Notes under the pieces: generated by a model | Database searches by the model: none | The model's input: the letters and a program-made list of their open reading frames with translations, nothing else | What the model was told of the DNA's origin: nothing | Position numbers and translations under genes: made by a program | Shown here: positions 25,006-33,401 of the stretch, in pieces | Layout of the letters: every line of letters starts with the position of its first letter | Position numbering within the stretch: position 1 is the first letter of the stretch | Assembly (NCBI GenBank): GCA_934162665.1 | Contig: CAKPJN010000007.1 | Span: 1 to 64,000 of the forward strand | Source of the DNA: an uncultured Bacilli bacterium | Lineage (GTDB): Bacteria; Bacillota_I; Bacilli_A; RF39; UBA660 | Direction: 5' to 3' | DNA length: 64,000 nucleotides

Positions 25006-25098
25006 AATTACATTATACACATTAGCAAAACAAAAAGAAAGTATTTTATTCTACTTTCTTATTTTCTTTAGTATCGGTCCTTTTTCTTCATGAATTGC

Positions 25099-25420
25099 TT
25101 AATATAGTTTTTCTCTAGCAATTGATGATTGTGGATTTCTCATTTCTTTTATATTTTCTAAAGCATCTAACAATATTTTTTCTTTTTTTGAAGCGTTTTC
25201 TAATTATACTTTATCAATTGACAGATCAACATACAGATAATTATTCTTTATTGATGTTTTCTATATTTACTTTTATACTTTTGGAAATGCCATATCCTAA
25301 ATTAACAACGATTGAACTTACAAATAATATTCCAAAAAGAATTATGTCTTTTGTTAATAATATAGTAGCAACTGAAATTACTCCTCACCAACTAATCTAT
25401 TTATTGTATTTCTAATAATT
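25099..25420 (-). pseudogene. decayed small membrane protein gene
   Basis: Three minus-strand pieces in shifting frames read like one protein: 'RNTINRLVGEE', then 'ISVATILLTKDIILFGILFV' with a membrane helix and 'NLGYGISKSIKVNIENINK', then 'NNYLYVDLSIDKV' stop 'LENASKKEKILLDALENIK' to a stop at 25099. At least two frameshifts and one in-frame stop are needed. A plus-strand frame over the same bases looks like an antisense shadow. Family not recognised. It starts right after the stop of the gene at 25421. Confidence 0.45.
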
Positions 25421-25798
25421 TTATCTTCTTTTCATTAATTTTAAAGTTTTTGTTTGCTCTTCTAATTTATCAATTTTACTATCAATAATTTTTTCTGCTA
25501 TCTTATATCCTATACTATTTTCATTTAATTTCTCAACTATATATTTAAACTCATTAGGAGCTATATCTAAAAATGTTCTTAATGCTATTTCAAGTACATA
25601 CAACTTTTTATCTTCATCGATATCGTAATGTCCGACACCTGTTTTTATAGTCTCAAAAATTTCACCATATCTTATATAAATAATAGTTTTTTCTTGAAAT
25701 GTACCTCTTATATCAGATTGTTGCTCTATAATAATAAAATTAGTACCGATTACATCATCATACTCGTCTTTAATATCATTATGACTTATATCTGCCAT
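25421..25798 (-). CDS. hypothetical protein of the mobile region
   Basis: 125 aa, mixed beta/alpha: beta-rich up to about residue 60 ('TNFIIIEQQSDIRG', 'KTIIYIRYGEIFETIKTGVGHYD'), then helices ending in a Lys/Thr-rich tail. GGAGATG precedes the ATG, supporting a real gene. No membrane segment, no known motif. It lies between the decayed membrane gene and two more unknowns in the relaxase-bearing region, and may belong to that element. Confidence 0.6.
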   Translation of the reverse strand: MADISHNDIKDEYDDVIGTNFIIIEQQSDIRGTFQEKTIIYIRYGEIFETIKTGVGHYDIDEDKKLYVLEIALRTFLDIAPNEFKYIVEKLNENSIGYKIAEKIIDSKIDKLEEQTKTLKLMKRR

Positions 25799-25858
25799 TT
25801 TTTCATCTCCTTTTTGTAATTGTTTATTATAACATAACTTAATATATATGTGTATATA

Positions 25859-26368
25859 TTAAAAATCCTCATATATTGTTCTTTCAATTTTCTTTACTTT
25901 TACTAAATCAGGTCCAATTTCAATATTCTTTTTACATTGTTCCATATAATATCTGCATAATGGTTTACTCCAATTATAATATTTTAAAAATAAATCTGAA
26001 TAACCATAAACAATATTATTAGCAATACCAATTAATTTTTTCTTATCTTCTAATAATTTTTTTTGTGTTTCTAATTTTTCTTCTTTGGTATCATTTCTAT
26101 ATGATTTTTGAGCAATTTTAATAAAATAGTATTCTCTAATTAGATTATCTAATGTCATATATTCTTCTTTAGTATATTTATTATCAGTAATTTCTACTCC
26201 CCAACCACATAATTCATTATTAGAAGAATCAAATCCACATGTCATGGAAACATTAAATCCCACTACAAAGCCTCCCCTCAAATAGTAAAAAATTATACCA
26301 TATTTTCCCACTTTTATAGCATTTTTATAATCATTATTTATTTTCGATAAAAACTCTATTGTTTTCAT
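25859..26368 (-). CDS. hypothetical protein overlapping the KilA-N gene
   Basis: 169 aa. N-terminal half with 'GKYGIIFYYLRGGFVVGFNV' and 'GFDSSNNELCGWGVEITD', then a Lys/Glu-rich helix (about 75-115) and a C-terminal part with 'YNWSKPLCRYYMEQCKKN'. The start at 26368 overlaps the KilA-N gene by 35 bp and has only a weak ribosome site (AAGAAAG); a GTG about 19 codons further in is an alternative. Family not recognised. Confidence 0.55.
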   Translation of the reverse strand: MKTIEFLSKINNDYKNAIKVGKYGIIFYYLRGGFVVGFNVSMTCGFDSSNNELCGWGVEITDNKYTKEEYMTLDNLIREYYFIKIAQKSYRNDTKEEKLETQKKLLEDKKKLIGIANNIVYGYSDLFLKYYNWSKPLCRYYMEQCKKNIEIGPDLVKVKKIERTIYEDF

Positions 26369-27224
26369 TTATTCTTTCTTGTAGTAATTCTAATTCTTTA
26401 ATACCTTTATTATTTTTTAATATTTCCATTTGGTTTCTAGCAGAATTATTCAAACTAATCAATCTTTCACTCTGTGACATACCTAGTTTTATAAACTCTG
26501 CATTTGTATTTTCTAAATTATTTAATATTACTAAATGTAATAAATCAGTATAATCTCTCATATTACCATTTTTTGCTAATTTAGGATTATTTTCTCTCCA
26601 TTCTTTAGCAGTCATTCCAAATAATGCAACATTTAATACATCAGCTTCTTCAGCATATACAAATCTTTTTTGTTCTTCTGTTAGTGTAGGAACTATATAA
26701 TTTTTAACTGCATCTGTATGAACCACATAATTTAATTTAGATAATAATCTATTAGCGTGCCATTCAATTTTTTGTTGATACATTTCATTACTTTTTAATC
26801 TTTCAAATTCTTTTATTAAATAAAGTTTAAATTCAGGACTTAACCAACTGGCAAATTCAAATGCAATATCAGGATGAGCAAATGTTCCACCATCATATCT
26901 TCCAGATTTTGAAACAATTCCAATTGCATTAGTTTCTTTAATCCATTTTTGTGGGGACATTTTAAATTTATTACTGCCTGCTTCATTTTTAAAGGTAGCG
27001 AATTCGCCCCCTTTAAAATTTTTATTATTCATACTTTCCCATAGTCCTAAATAAGAAATAACTTCTTTATTTCTCATCCAATCTCTAATTGGAAGTCTTG
27101 GTTCTTCTGCATCAGCATATCTCGCTAAATCAGTAAGTGATATATAATCTACATCTCCAATTCTCATTATTCCTATTTTATTATCTATAACATTTATTTC
27201 AGTTTTTACTAAATCTTTTGACAT
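26334..27224 (-). CDS. KilA-N domain protein
   Basis: 296 aa from ATG 27224, with AAGGAGC upstream. Residues about 20-150 form a KilA-N-type DNA-binding domain: 'DVDYISLTDLARYADAEEPRLPIRDWMRNKEVI' split over the start, and 'YDGGTFAHPDIAFEFASWLSPEFKLYLIKEFERLK' near 115-150, the diagnostic 'GG-FAHP-IA-E-A-WLSP-F' motif. The C-terminal half is helical. KilA-N proteins are phage and mobile-element regulators or antirepressors. It supports a mobile origin for 25-28.5 kb. Confidence 0.88.
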   Translation of the reverse strand: MSKDLVKTEINVIDNKIGIMRIGDVDYISLTDLARYADAEEPRLPIRDWMRNKEVISYLGLWESMNNKNFKGGEFATFKNEAGSNKFKMSPQKWIKETNAIGIVSKSGRYDGGTFAHPDIAFEFASWLSPEFKLYLIKEFERLKSNEMYQQKIEWHANRLLSKLNYVVHTDAVKNYIVPTLTEEQKRFVYAEEADVLNVALFGMTAKEWRENNPKLAKNGNMRDYTDLLHLVILNNLENTNAEFIKLGMSQSERLISLNNSARNQMEILKNNKGIKELELLQERINENNRVFIENK

Positions 27225-27309
27225 ATTTTTGCTCCTTTCTAAATAGTTAGACAAATCTGACTAATTGTCTTCCTATATCAATTTTACCATAAAATTTAGT
27301 TGATTATCT

Positions 27310-28482
27310 TTATAATTCAATATCATCATCTTTTTTCTTATTTTCTTTATATTTTTTACTAATAGGTAAATCATATATTTTCTTATATTCTTTTTCAGTT
27401 ATTATATTACTTTCTCTTAAATCATCTGTAATATCCTTATATTTACTTTTTAATATATTACCAAATAATCCTTTAACTCTTTCAGATATAAAATCTACAA
27501 TTTCATTAACTCTTTGCTTCCAAGATTCTACTTTTGCTTCAAGTTCAATTATTTTTTTATTTAATGTATTTATTGTATTTTTTGAAACCATTAACAATCT
27601 TTCTTTTTCTTCTAATTTAACTTTTAAATCTTCATTATCATTTGTTAAATTTCTAATAGTATTATGATTATCTTCTAAATCTTTTTTTATATTTTCAAGT
27701 GATAAATTATAATTATTAATACTTTTAAAGTTTTTATTATTCTTATCAATATCATTTATATACTCTAATAATTTATCTTTTTTATCATTAGAAATAATTA
27801 AGTTGTTGTTTGATAAAGGTTGTTGTTTTAAACTTTCTAATATTTCTTTAACTTCGTTTGATTTCACATTTATCTTATCTACATTTTTATTTATTTCAGT
27901 TATTTTCTTATGTTGTTTTTTATAATCATTTTTCAACTTATCATAATTTTTCATTTGTCCAACACGATAATCTTGATTGCTTCCTTGTTCTTTTTCTTTT
28001 AATTTAGCATTCAAGCCATAAACTTTATTAAAATCATTTATACAAGATTCTCTAAGTTTATCTTGAATAATTTTTAATAATTCTATTGTAAATACATCAG
28101 ATTTTCCTACTTGTTTATTCATACCTGTTTTACAATTTTCTTTTACTGGAACACCAACTATATGCAAGTGTAGAGAGTATTCATCAAAATGGCAAGTCGC
28201 ATTTGCTACATAGAAGTCTGGAACTATTTCTTTTAAATCTTTAATTAATATCTTATTACTTAAATTTTCAATATAGATATTTGTTTCATAATTAAATGCA
28301 AGAAATGTAATACCTTTAATAATTATTCTATGTGGCTCTACATAAGATAAGTTTGTTCTTTCTATTGTTCTAATTGAACCTTTTTGTATTTCACATTTAG
28401 TATTGCAGAAACTACATACAAATTCTAGTTTCTTTCTTAATGCTTCTTCAATATCAATTTCTTGCTTAATAATATTTACCAT
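27310..28482 (-). CDS. MobV/Pre-type relaxase
   Basis: 390 aa from ATG 28482 (ribosome site AAGGGATG); an upstream ATG in frame lacks one. The metal-binding motif 'CHFDEYSLHLHIVGVP' (H98, D100, E101, H105, H107) matches the HxDE...HxH signature of MobV plasmid-mobilisation relaxases. A cysteine cluster 'FVCSFCNTKC' near 21-30 is unusual. After about residue 190 the protein is a long coiled coil (about 215-330) and a basic tail. It nicks oriT and leads single-strand transfer in trans with a host conjugative system. It lies 100 bp from the 3' end of ssrA. Confidence 0.82.
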   Translation of the reverse strand: MVNIIKQEIDIEEALRKKLEFVCSFCNTKCEIQKGSIRTIERTNLSYVEPHRIIIKGITFLAFNYETNIYIENLSNKILIKDLKEIVPDFYVANATCHFDEYSLHLHIVGVPVKENCKTGMNKQVGKSDVFTIELLKIIQDKLRESCINDFNKVYGLNAKLKEKEQGSNQDYRVGQMKNYDKLKNDYKKQHKKITEINKNVDKINVKSNEVKEILESLKQQPLSNNNLIISNDKKDKLLEYINDIDKNNKNFKSINNYNLSLENIKKDLEDNHNTIRNLTNDNEDLKVKLEEKERLLMVSKNTINTLNKKIIELEAKVESWKQRVNEIVDFISERVKGLFGNILKSKYKDITDDLRESNIITEKEYKKIYDLPISKKYKENKKKDDDIEL

Positions 28483-28581
28483 TAAATCATCCCTTTCTTT
28501 TAAACACAACAAAAAATCAATTCCATTTCTAGAATTGATATTTATTAGTAAAGTTGAACTAATGTTCAACCAGATTCTTTA

Positions 28582-28923
28582 ATGGTGGAGCTGAGGAGAA
28601 TCGAACTCCTGTCCGAAAATAAAGCTACATAAACTTCTACAAGTTTAGTTAACTAATTAAATTCATCTAATTATAAAGTAGTTAACACCCAGATAATTAG
28701 ACTAGACTATTAATTTCATTTTAGCTATAGTCATAACTAAAACATAATCTGTTAAAAATTGAACCTCCATATATCTAGCAGATAAGATATATTTCAGTGC
28801 ATCCCATTAAATTAAGCGAATGCTAATTGATTTCTGTTTCCAGTTATTTTTAATTTGCTTTAACGTAATGCGTACGACTTGCCATTTATGCTCTAATATT
28901 CCCGTCGAAACCAAGTCAGCCCC
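28582..28923 (-). ncRNA. ssrA: transfer-messenger RNA
   Basis: 342 nt on the minus strand. The 5' end GGGGCTGACTTGGTTTCGACGGG (first 20 shown in part: GGGGCTGACTTGG) pairs with the 3' end CAGCTCC plus ACCA. The T arm AGGAG/CTCCT has loop TTCGATT. The tag frame ends KLKITGNRNQLAFA before TAA (codons about 28830-28870); the resume codon is not certain. The RNA rescues stalled ribosomes with SmpB, encoded 350 bp downstream. Its 3' end is a common integration site, and a relaxase gene starts 100 bp away. Confidence 0.97.
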
Positions 28924-28985
28924 ATGCACAAATTATAACATATATACACCATAAAATCTAGAAGTAAAATACTGGTAATAAAATA

Positions 28986-29264
28986 TTAAAAATACTTATA
29001 GCAATTATTACAATCAGAGCCATAAGCTTTTTCAATTCTTTTAATCATATTTTTATCATATTTATATACTTTATGAAAATCATCTGTATGACCAAAATAG
29101 CCACAATTAGATAAGGCAACAGTATCTGTTAAATCCCTTATAGCATTTTCTAAACACACATTAAAACTTGAAATATCATTAGTATTAACCTTATTTCTAC
29201 TCTTATTAAAATTACTTTTTTCCAAATAGGAATTTTTTAAAATATATTCTGTAATTTTATCCAT
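28986..29264 (-). CDS. small hypothetical protein next to smpB
   Basis: 92 aa, helical, Asn/Lys-rich. Cysteines at about 37, 54, 85 and 88 ('CLENA', 'SNCGYFGHTDDFHKVYKYD', 'SDCNNCYKYF') could bind a metal. GGAGATTT precedes the ATG. It is 8 bp downstream of smpB, same strand, so it is probably in the same transcript as smpB. Family not recognised. Confidence 0.6.
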   Translation of the reverse strand: MDKITEYILKNSYLEKSNFNKSRNKVNTNDISSFNVCLENAIRDLTDTVALSNCGYFGHTDDFHKVYKYDKNMIKRIEKAYGSDCNNCYKYF

Positions 29265-29272
29265 AAAATCTC

Positions 29273-29710
29273 CTAATACTTTTTTAAAGTTTTCAACGCT
29301 TCCCTTTTAATATCTCTTTCCTTTATACTCTCTCTTTTATCATATTCTTTTTTACCACGACAAATTCCTAATTGCACCTTTAACCTATTATCCTTAAAAT
29401 AAAGCTTTATAGGGATAATAGTATACCCTTTAATATCAATTGCATCTTTTATCTTCAAGATTTCTTTTTTATGAAGCAATAACTTTCTAGTCCTAGTTTC
29501 ATCATGATTAAAAATATTTCCTTCTTTATATTCACCAACATACATATTTAGTAAATATATTTCGTTGTTCTTTATAATACCATAACAATCCTTTATATTG
29601 CAACTACCATTTCGAATAGATTTAATTTCTGTTCCAGTAAGTACAATACCAGCTTCATAAGTATCTTCAATAAAATAATCATGCTTAGCTTTTCTATTTA
29701 AGATTTCCAT
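29273..29710 (-). CDS. smpB: tmRNA-binding protein SmpB
   Basis: 145 aa, usual length. 'NRKAKHDYFIEDTYEAGIVLTGTEIKSIR' at the start and 'GICRGKKEYDKRESIKERDIKREALK' at the end are family hallmarks. SmpB binds tmRNA and lets it enter stalled ribosomes. The start has GAGTGATTGA upstream. It lies 4 bp after the CapA-like gene and shares a neighbourhood with ssrA, secG, rnr and eno, the common Firmicutes secG-rnr-smpB-ssrA order. Confidence 0.97.
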   Translation of the reverse strand: MEILNRKAKHDYFIEDTYEAGIVLTGTEIKSIRNGSCNIKDCYGIIKNNEIYLLNMYVGEYKEGNIFNHDETRTRKLLLHKKEILKIKDAIDIKGYTIIPIKLYFKDNRLKVQLGICRGKKEYDKRESIKERDIKREALKTLKKY

Positions 29711-29714
29711 TCAA

Positions 29715-30911
29715 TCACTCTCCGTTTATACCCCAAACTAATTCAGGATATCTTTCACTAACAACAGCCTTATATTTTGTATAATAGTTCATATAATTAG
29801 GTAAAATAGTGTTATTTAATTGACTATATGGATATACTTTAAAGTTACGCTTACCACCTGCTGATGATTTTGTATATAAAAGTTCAGCTTTTGGTGACTC
29901 AATACTAATTGTAACATTATCATCAATATCTACATTCTTTTTAATCGTCAACTCCATCATCAAACCAGTTAACCTTTCAATACCAACCTGATCAGATATG
30001 TAATTACCTAAAGAATATATTACAAAAGTTCTACCATTATTAATATATTCAACAGGCTCTACAACGTGTGGATGAGAACCTATAATAATATCAACACCTA
30101 AATTAGATAAGTAATTAGCTATATTAGTTTGAGACTCTGATACTCCTAATGAATATTCATTACCCCAATGCATTGCGACAATAACAACATCTACCTTGTC
30201 TCTAACTTTTTCTATATCAGCCTTTGCTTTTTCATCAGAATAAACATTATTTAAATATTCTTTACCAACAGGTGTTTCAAGTCCATTAGTCCATGTAGTA
30301 TAAGAGAAAAAAGCATAACTAATATTATTAATTTCATATATATTAATCTTATCTCTTTCTTCCTGTGAAGAATATTGTCCAGCTGTAACAACTCCTGTCT
30401 TAGCTTTCCAATAATTAACAGAATTAAGTACTCCTTGTTCACCCTTATCCATCGTATGATTAGTCGCAAGTGATACTAAATTAAAACCAGAGTCTATAAA
30501 AGCATCTCCCACTTCATTAGGAGAATTAAATCTAGGATAGTTAGAATATCCAAAATTAGCTCCTCCTAAAATGGTTTCTTGATTATAATATACTAAATCA
30601 TATTTAGAAGTAATTGGCTTAGTCAACTCAAGCATTGGTTTAAAATCATATGTCCCATCACTTTTCTTAGCATCATAGAAAAGAGAACTGTGTATTAATG
30701 CATCTCCTACCATTATCATCCTAGTGCTATATTCCTTAGGTTGTTTTTTTTCTTTATAAACCTTAGGAGTAGGACCATTTTTATTATCATTAAGAGAAAA
30801 ATTAGTAGCTTGTAAATAAATACCTACATCGATTAATAATATAGCAAATAAGAATAATACTAATACTATCCTTGTACTTTTTTTTGCTTTTCTAACTTTT
30901 CTCTTTTTCAT
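29715..30911 (-). CDS. CapA-type (poly-gamma-glutamate synthesis) metallophosphatase-like protein
   Basis: 398 aa. Basic N-terminus, membrane helix (about 14-33), then an outside domain of the PGA_cap/CapA metallo-dependent fold: 'RMIMVGDALIHSS' (about 64), 'LATNHTMDKG' (about 151), 'MHWGNEYS' (about 246), 'GSHPHVVEPVEY' (about 278). These are the metal-ligand loops. CapA proteins take part in polyglutamate capsule anchoring or wall modification; other capB/capC genes are absent here, so a different wall role is possible. 1 bp after rnr. Confidence 0.9.
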   Translation of the reverse strand: MKKRKVRKAKKSTRIVLVLFLFAILLIDVGIYLQATNFSLNDNKNGPTPKVYKEKKQPKEYSTRMIMVGDALIHSSLFYDAKKSDGTYDFKPMLELTKPITSKYDLVYYNQETILGGANFGYSNYPRFNSPNEVGDAFIDSGFNLVSLATNHTMDKGEQGVLNSVNYWKAKTGVVTAGQYSSQEERDKINIYEINNISYAFFSYTTWTNGLETPVGKEYLNNVYSDEKAKADIEKVRDKVDVVIVAMHWGNEYSLGVSESQTNIANYLSNLGVDIIIGSHPHVVEPVEYINNGRTFVIYSLGNYISDQVGIERLTGLMMELTIKKNVDIDDNVTISIESPKAELLYTKSSAGGKRNFKVYPYSQLNNTILPNYMNYYTKYKAVVSERYPELVWGINGE

Positions 30912-30912
30912 A

Positions 30913-33027
30913 CTATACTACCTTCCTAACAATCTCAAAATCTATAGTCTTTTCCTCTTTAGAAGCTCTAACAACTTTAATAACAACCCTCTCACCAATA
31001 GTATACTTAATATGAGTTTTCTCACCTGTTAAAGTCATATGTTCTTCATCATAATGGAAAAAGTCTTTCATATCACGTAATGGAACTAATCCTTCTATTA
31101 AATTATCTAATTCTATAAACATTCCAAAACTAGTTACAGAAGAAATCATTCCTTCAAATTCTTCACCAATATGCCCTTCCATATACTCAGCCATCTTCAT
31201 ATCTTCAACTTCTCGCTCGCAATCAACACTAGCTCTTTCTCGAGCAGATGAATGATCAGCAATATATACTAACTTTTCTTCCCACTTACGAACAGTTCCT
31301 GGATTCAAATCCTTATTAAATAAATATGTTCTTAAAAGACGATGAACAGTAGTATCTGGATAACGTCTAATTGGAGAAGTAAAATGTGTATAACATTTAC
31401 TCGCAAGGCCATAATGTCCTAAATTTTCAGGTTTATAAACAGCTTTCTGCATACTTCTAAGTAATAAACTAGAAAGAATTTTAAATTCTTTTTTATCTTC
31501 CAAAAATTTAAGTAATTTTTGTATAGTTTGAGGTCTTGTATCTTTAATATCTCCAGGTATCTGATAACCTAAACTTCCAATAAAACCTAAATAACTTCTA
31601 ATTTTTTCTTCCTTTGGCACCTCATGAATACGATAAATAAATGGTAAATTCATAAAGTAAATATGAGAAGCAACACACTCATTAGCCGCAATCATAAAGT
31701 CCTCAATAAGCATTTCACCTGCTCCACGTTCCCTTAAAACAACTTCCGTAGGCCTACATTTCTCATCCACTAAAATTTTAGCTTCATCTACTTCAAAATC
31801 TATATATCCTCTTTTTTCCTTCATTTTTCTAAGTATCTTAGCTAATTCTCCCATAGTAGTCAAACTTTTAACATATTCTTCATATCCTTCAGGAATAACA
31901 TTTTTTTCTAAAATACTATTAACTTTTTTATAAGTCATCTGAATACGTGATCTAATAACACTAGGAAATATTTCATAATCTAATTGATTTCCCAAATTAT
32001 CAAATTCCATAATACAAGAAATAGCTAAACGATCAACATTAGGATTCAAAGAACAAATACCATTAGATAACTCATGAGGAATCATTGGTATAACTCTATC
32101 TACTAAATAAACACTAGTCCCTCTTTCCATAGCTTCATTATCTAGTGGACTTCCCTCTTTTACATAATAACTAACATCAGCAATATGAACACCCAATTTA
32201 TAATGACCATTATTAAGTCTTTCAATAGAAATTGCATCATCAATATCTTTTGTATCATCGCCATCAATAGTAAATATTTCTACATCTCTTAAATCACGTC
32301 TATCTTTTAATTCAGCTTCTGATACAGAATTAGGTATATCTTTAACTTCTTCTTTTACATCATCGGGAAATTCAGTATTAATATTATACTTATAAACAAT
32401 CGATAAAATATCAACCCCTGGATCATTTTTATGTCCAATTACTTCAACAACAACACCCTCATATTTAGTATTAGTAATCTTTTTACCAAGTTCAATAACA
32501 ACCTTATGTCCATCAACAGCATTTAAACTGTTTTCTTTAGATACAATAACTTCTATTTTTACCTTCGAATCATCCAATTTTACATGACCCACATTTTTAA
32601 TAAAATTAATTTCCCCTACATATCTATTAACTTGTCGTTTTAAAATTCTTAAAATTCTACCTTCTAGTCTATCTAAATTCATTTTACTAGTAATTTCAAC
32701 AAGTACTATATCATCATGTATTGCCCCATTAATATTATCCTGAGAAATATATATATCATCATCTAATCCTTCAACTTCAACAAAACCAAAACCCTTTTTA
32801 TTAACATGCATTATTCCTTTTTTTAAGTGACTCTTTTCAAGCATCATATATTTATCTTTATTAGAATGATAAACTACTACATCTTCTTCTAAAGCTCTAA
32901 GTGCTTGACTTAAATTACGAACCTCATCAACAGTTTTTAGGCCTAATTTATCCTGAATATCATAAATACTAAGTGCCTTATCACTACTTTGTAATATATC
33001 AATTATATTGTCTCTCATATTCTTCAT
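30913..33027 (-). CDS. rnr: ribonuclease R
   Basis: 704 aa from ATG 33027 (GGAAGGTG upstream). Order: winged-helix start (1-65), two cold-shock domains (about 70-215), RNB core with 'FTIDGDDTKDIDDAIS' (catalytic Asp cluster, about 255-275), and S1 domain ('EEFEGMISSVTSFGMFIEL', about 620-700). It degrades structured RNA 3'-5' and, in association with SmpB/tmRNA, clears stalled messages. Located in secG-rnr-(capA)-smpB-ssrA order. Confidence 0.97.
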   Translation of the reverse strand: MKNMRDNIIDILQSSDKALSIYDIQDKLGLKTVDEVRNLSQALRALEEDVVVYHSNKDKYMMLEKSHLKKGIMHVNKKGFGFVEVEGLDDDIYISQDNINGAIHDDIVLVEITSKMNLDRLEGRILRILKRQVNRYVGEINFIKNVGHVKLDDSKVKIEVIVSKENSLNAVDGHKVVIELGKKITNTKYEGVVVEVIGHKNDPGVDILSIVYKYNINTEFPDDVKEEVKDIPNSVSEAELKDRRDLRDVEIFTIDGDDTKDIDDAISIERLNNGHYKLGVHIADVSYYVKEGSPLDNEAMERGTSVYLVDRVIPMIPHELSNGICSLNPNVDRLAISCIMEFDNLGNQLDYEIFPSVIRSRIQMTYKKVNSILEKNVIPEGYEEYVKSLTTMGELAKILRKMKEKRGYIDFEVDEAKILVDEKCRPTEVVLRERGAGEMLIEDFMIAANECVASHIYFMNLPFIYRIHEVPKEEKIRSYLGFIGSLGYQIPGDIKDTRPQTIQKLLKFLEDKKEFKILSSLLLRSMQKAVYKPENLGHYGLASKCYTHFTSPIRRYPDTTVHRLLRTYLFNKDLNPGTVRKWEEKLVYIADHSSARERASVDCEREVEDMKMAEYMEGHIGEEFEGMISSVTSFGMFIELDNLIEGLVPLRDMKDFFHYDEEHMTLTGEKTHIKYTIGERVVIKVVRASKEEKTIDFEIVRKVV

Positions 33028-33095
33028 AGTATCACCTTCCAACCTTCTAATATATATTATACTTTATTTTACCCATATTAACTAGACTTTTTTTA

Positions 33096-33121
33096 ATAAA
33101 AAAAAGAACTATAAAGTTCTT
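33096..33121 (-). terminator. terminator after secG
   Basis: A 7-bp stem (33115-33121 with 33104-33110) is followed on the minus strand by T7. It separates secG from rnr. Confidence 0.75.
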
Positions 33122-33338
33122 AATCAATAAATACAGATACTAAACAAATAATAAAGAAAGAAAGACCAAGTAATAAAGTCAAACGACTAATAAAAAGTTC
33201 AGAACCTCTTTCCTTTCTATTACTAAATAAATCAGAAGTACTACCAGAAAATATTTGAGCAGCACTTTCTGCCTTACTACTTTGTAAAAGTACTATAACA
33301 ATTAATAAAATGGATATAATTAATAATACTGTTTCCAT
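33120..33338 (-). CDS. secG: protein translocase subunit SecG
   Basis: 72 aa, two membrane helices (about 3-22 and 50-70) joined by 'SSKAESAAQIFSGSTSDLFSNRKERGSE', the SecG signature with a Gly/Ser-rich loop. Part of the SecYEG channel. I start at ATG 33338 with GGAGGG upstream. Shorter frames are not supported. Confidence 0.93.
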   Translation of the reverse strand: METVLLIISILLIVIVLLQSSKAESAAQIFSGSTSDLFSNRKERGSELFISRLTLLLGLSFFIICLVSVFID

Positions 33339-33401
33339 ATAACCCTCCATAACAACAATAATATACTAACATAAATCAATATAAATTGCAACTTATTGAA
33401 G

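Noticed and set aside
25122..25415. Plus-strand 97-codon frame with a hydrophobic start
   Set aside because: It is antisense to the decayed minus-strand membrane gene, which reads more like protein; no ribosome site.
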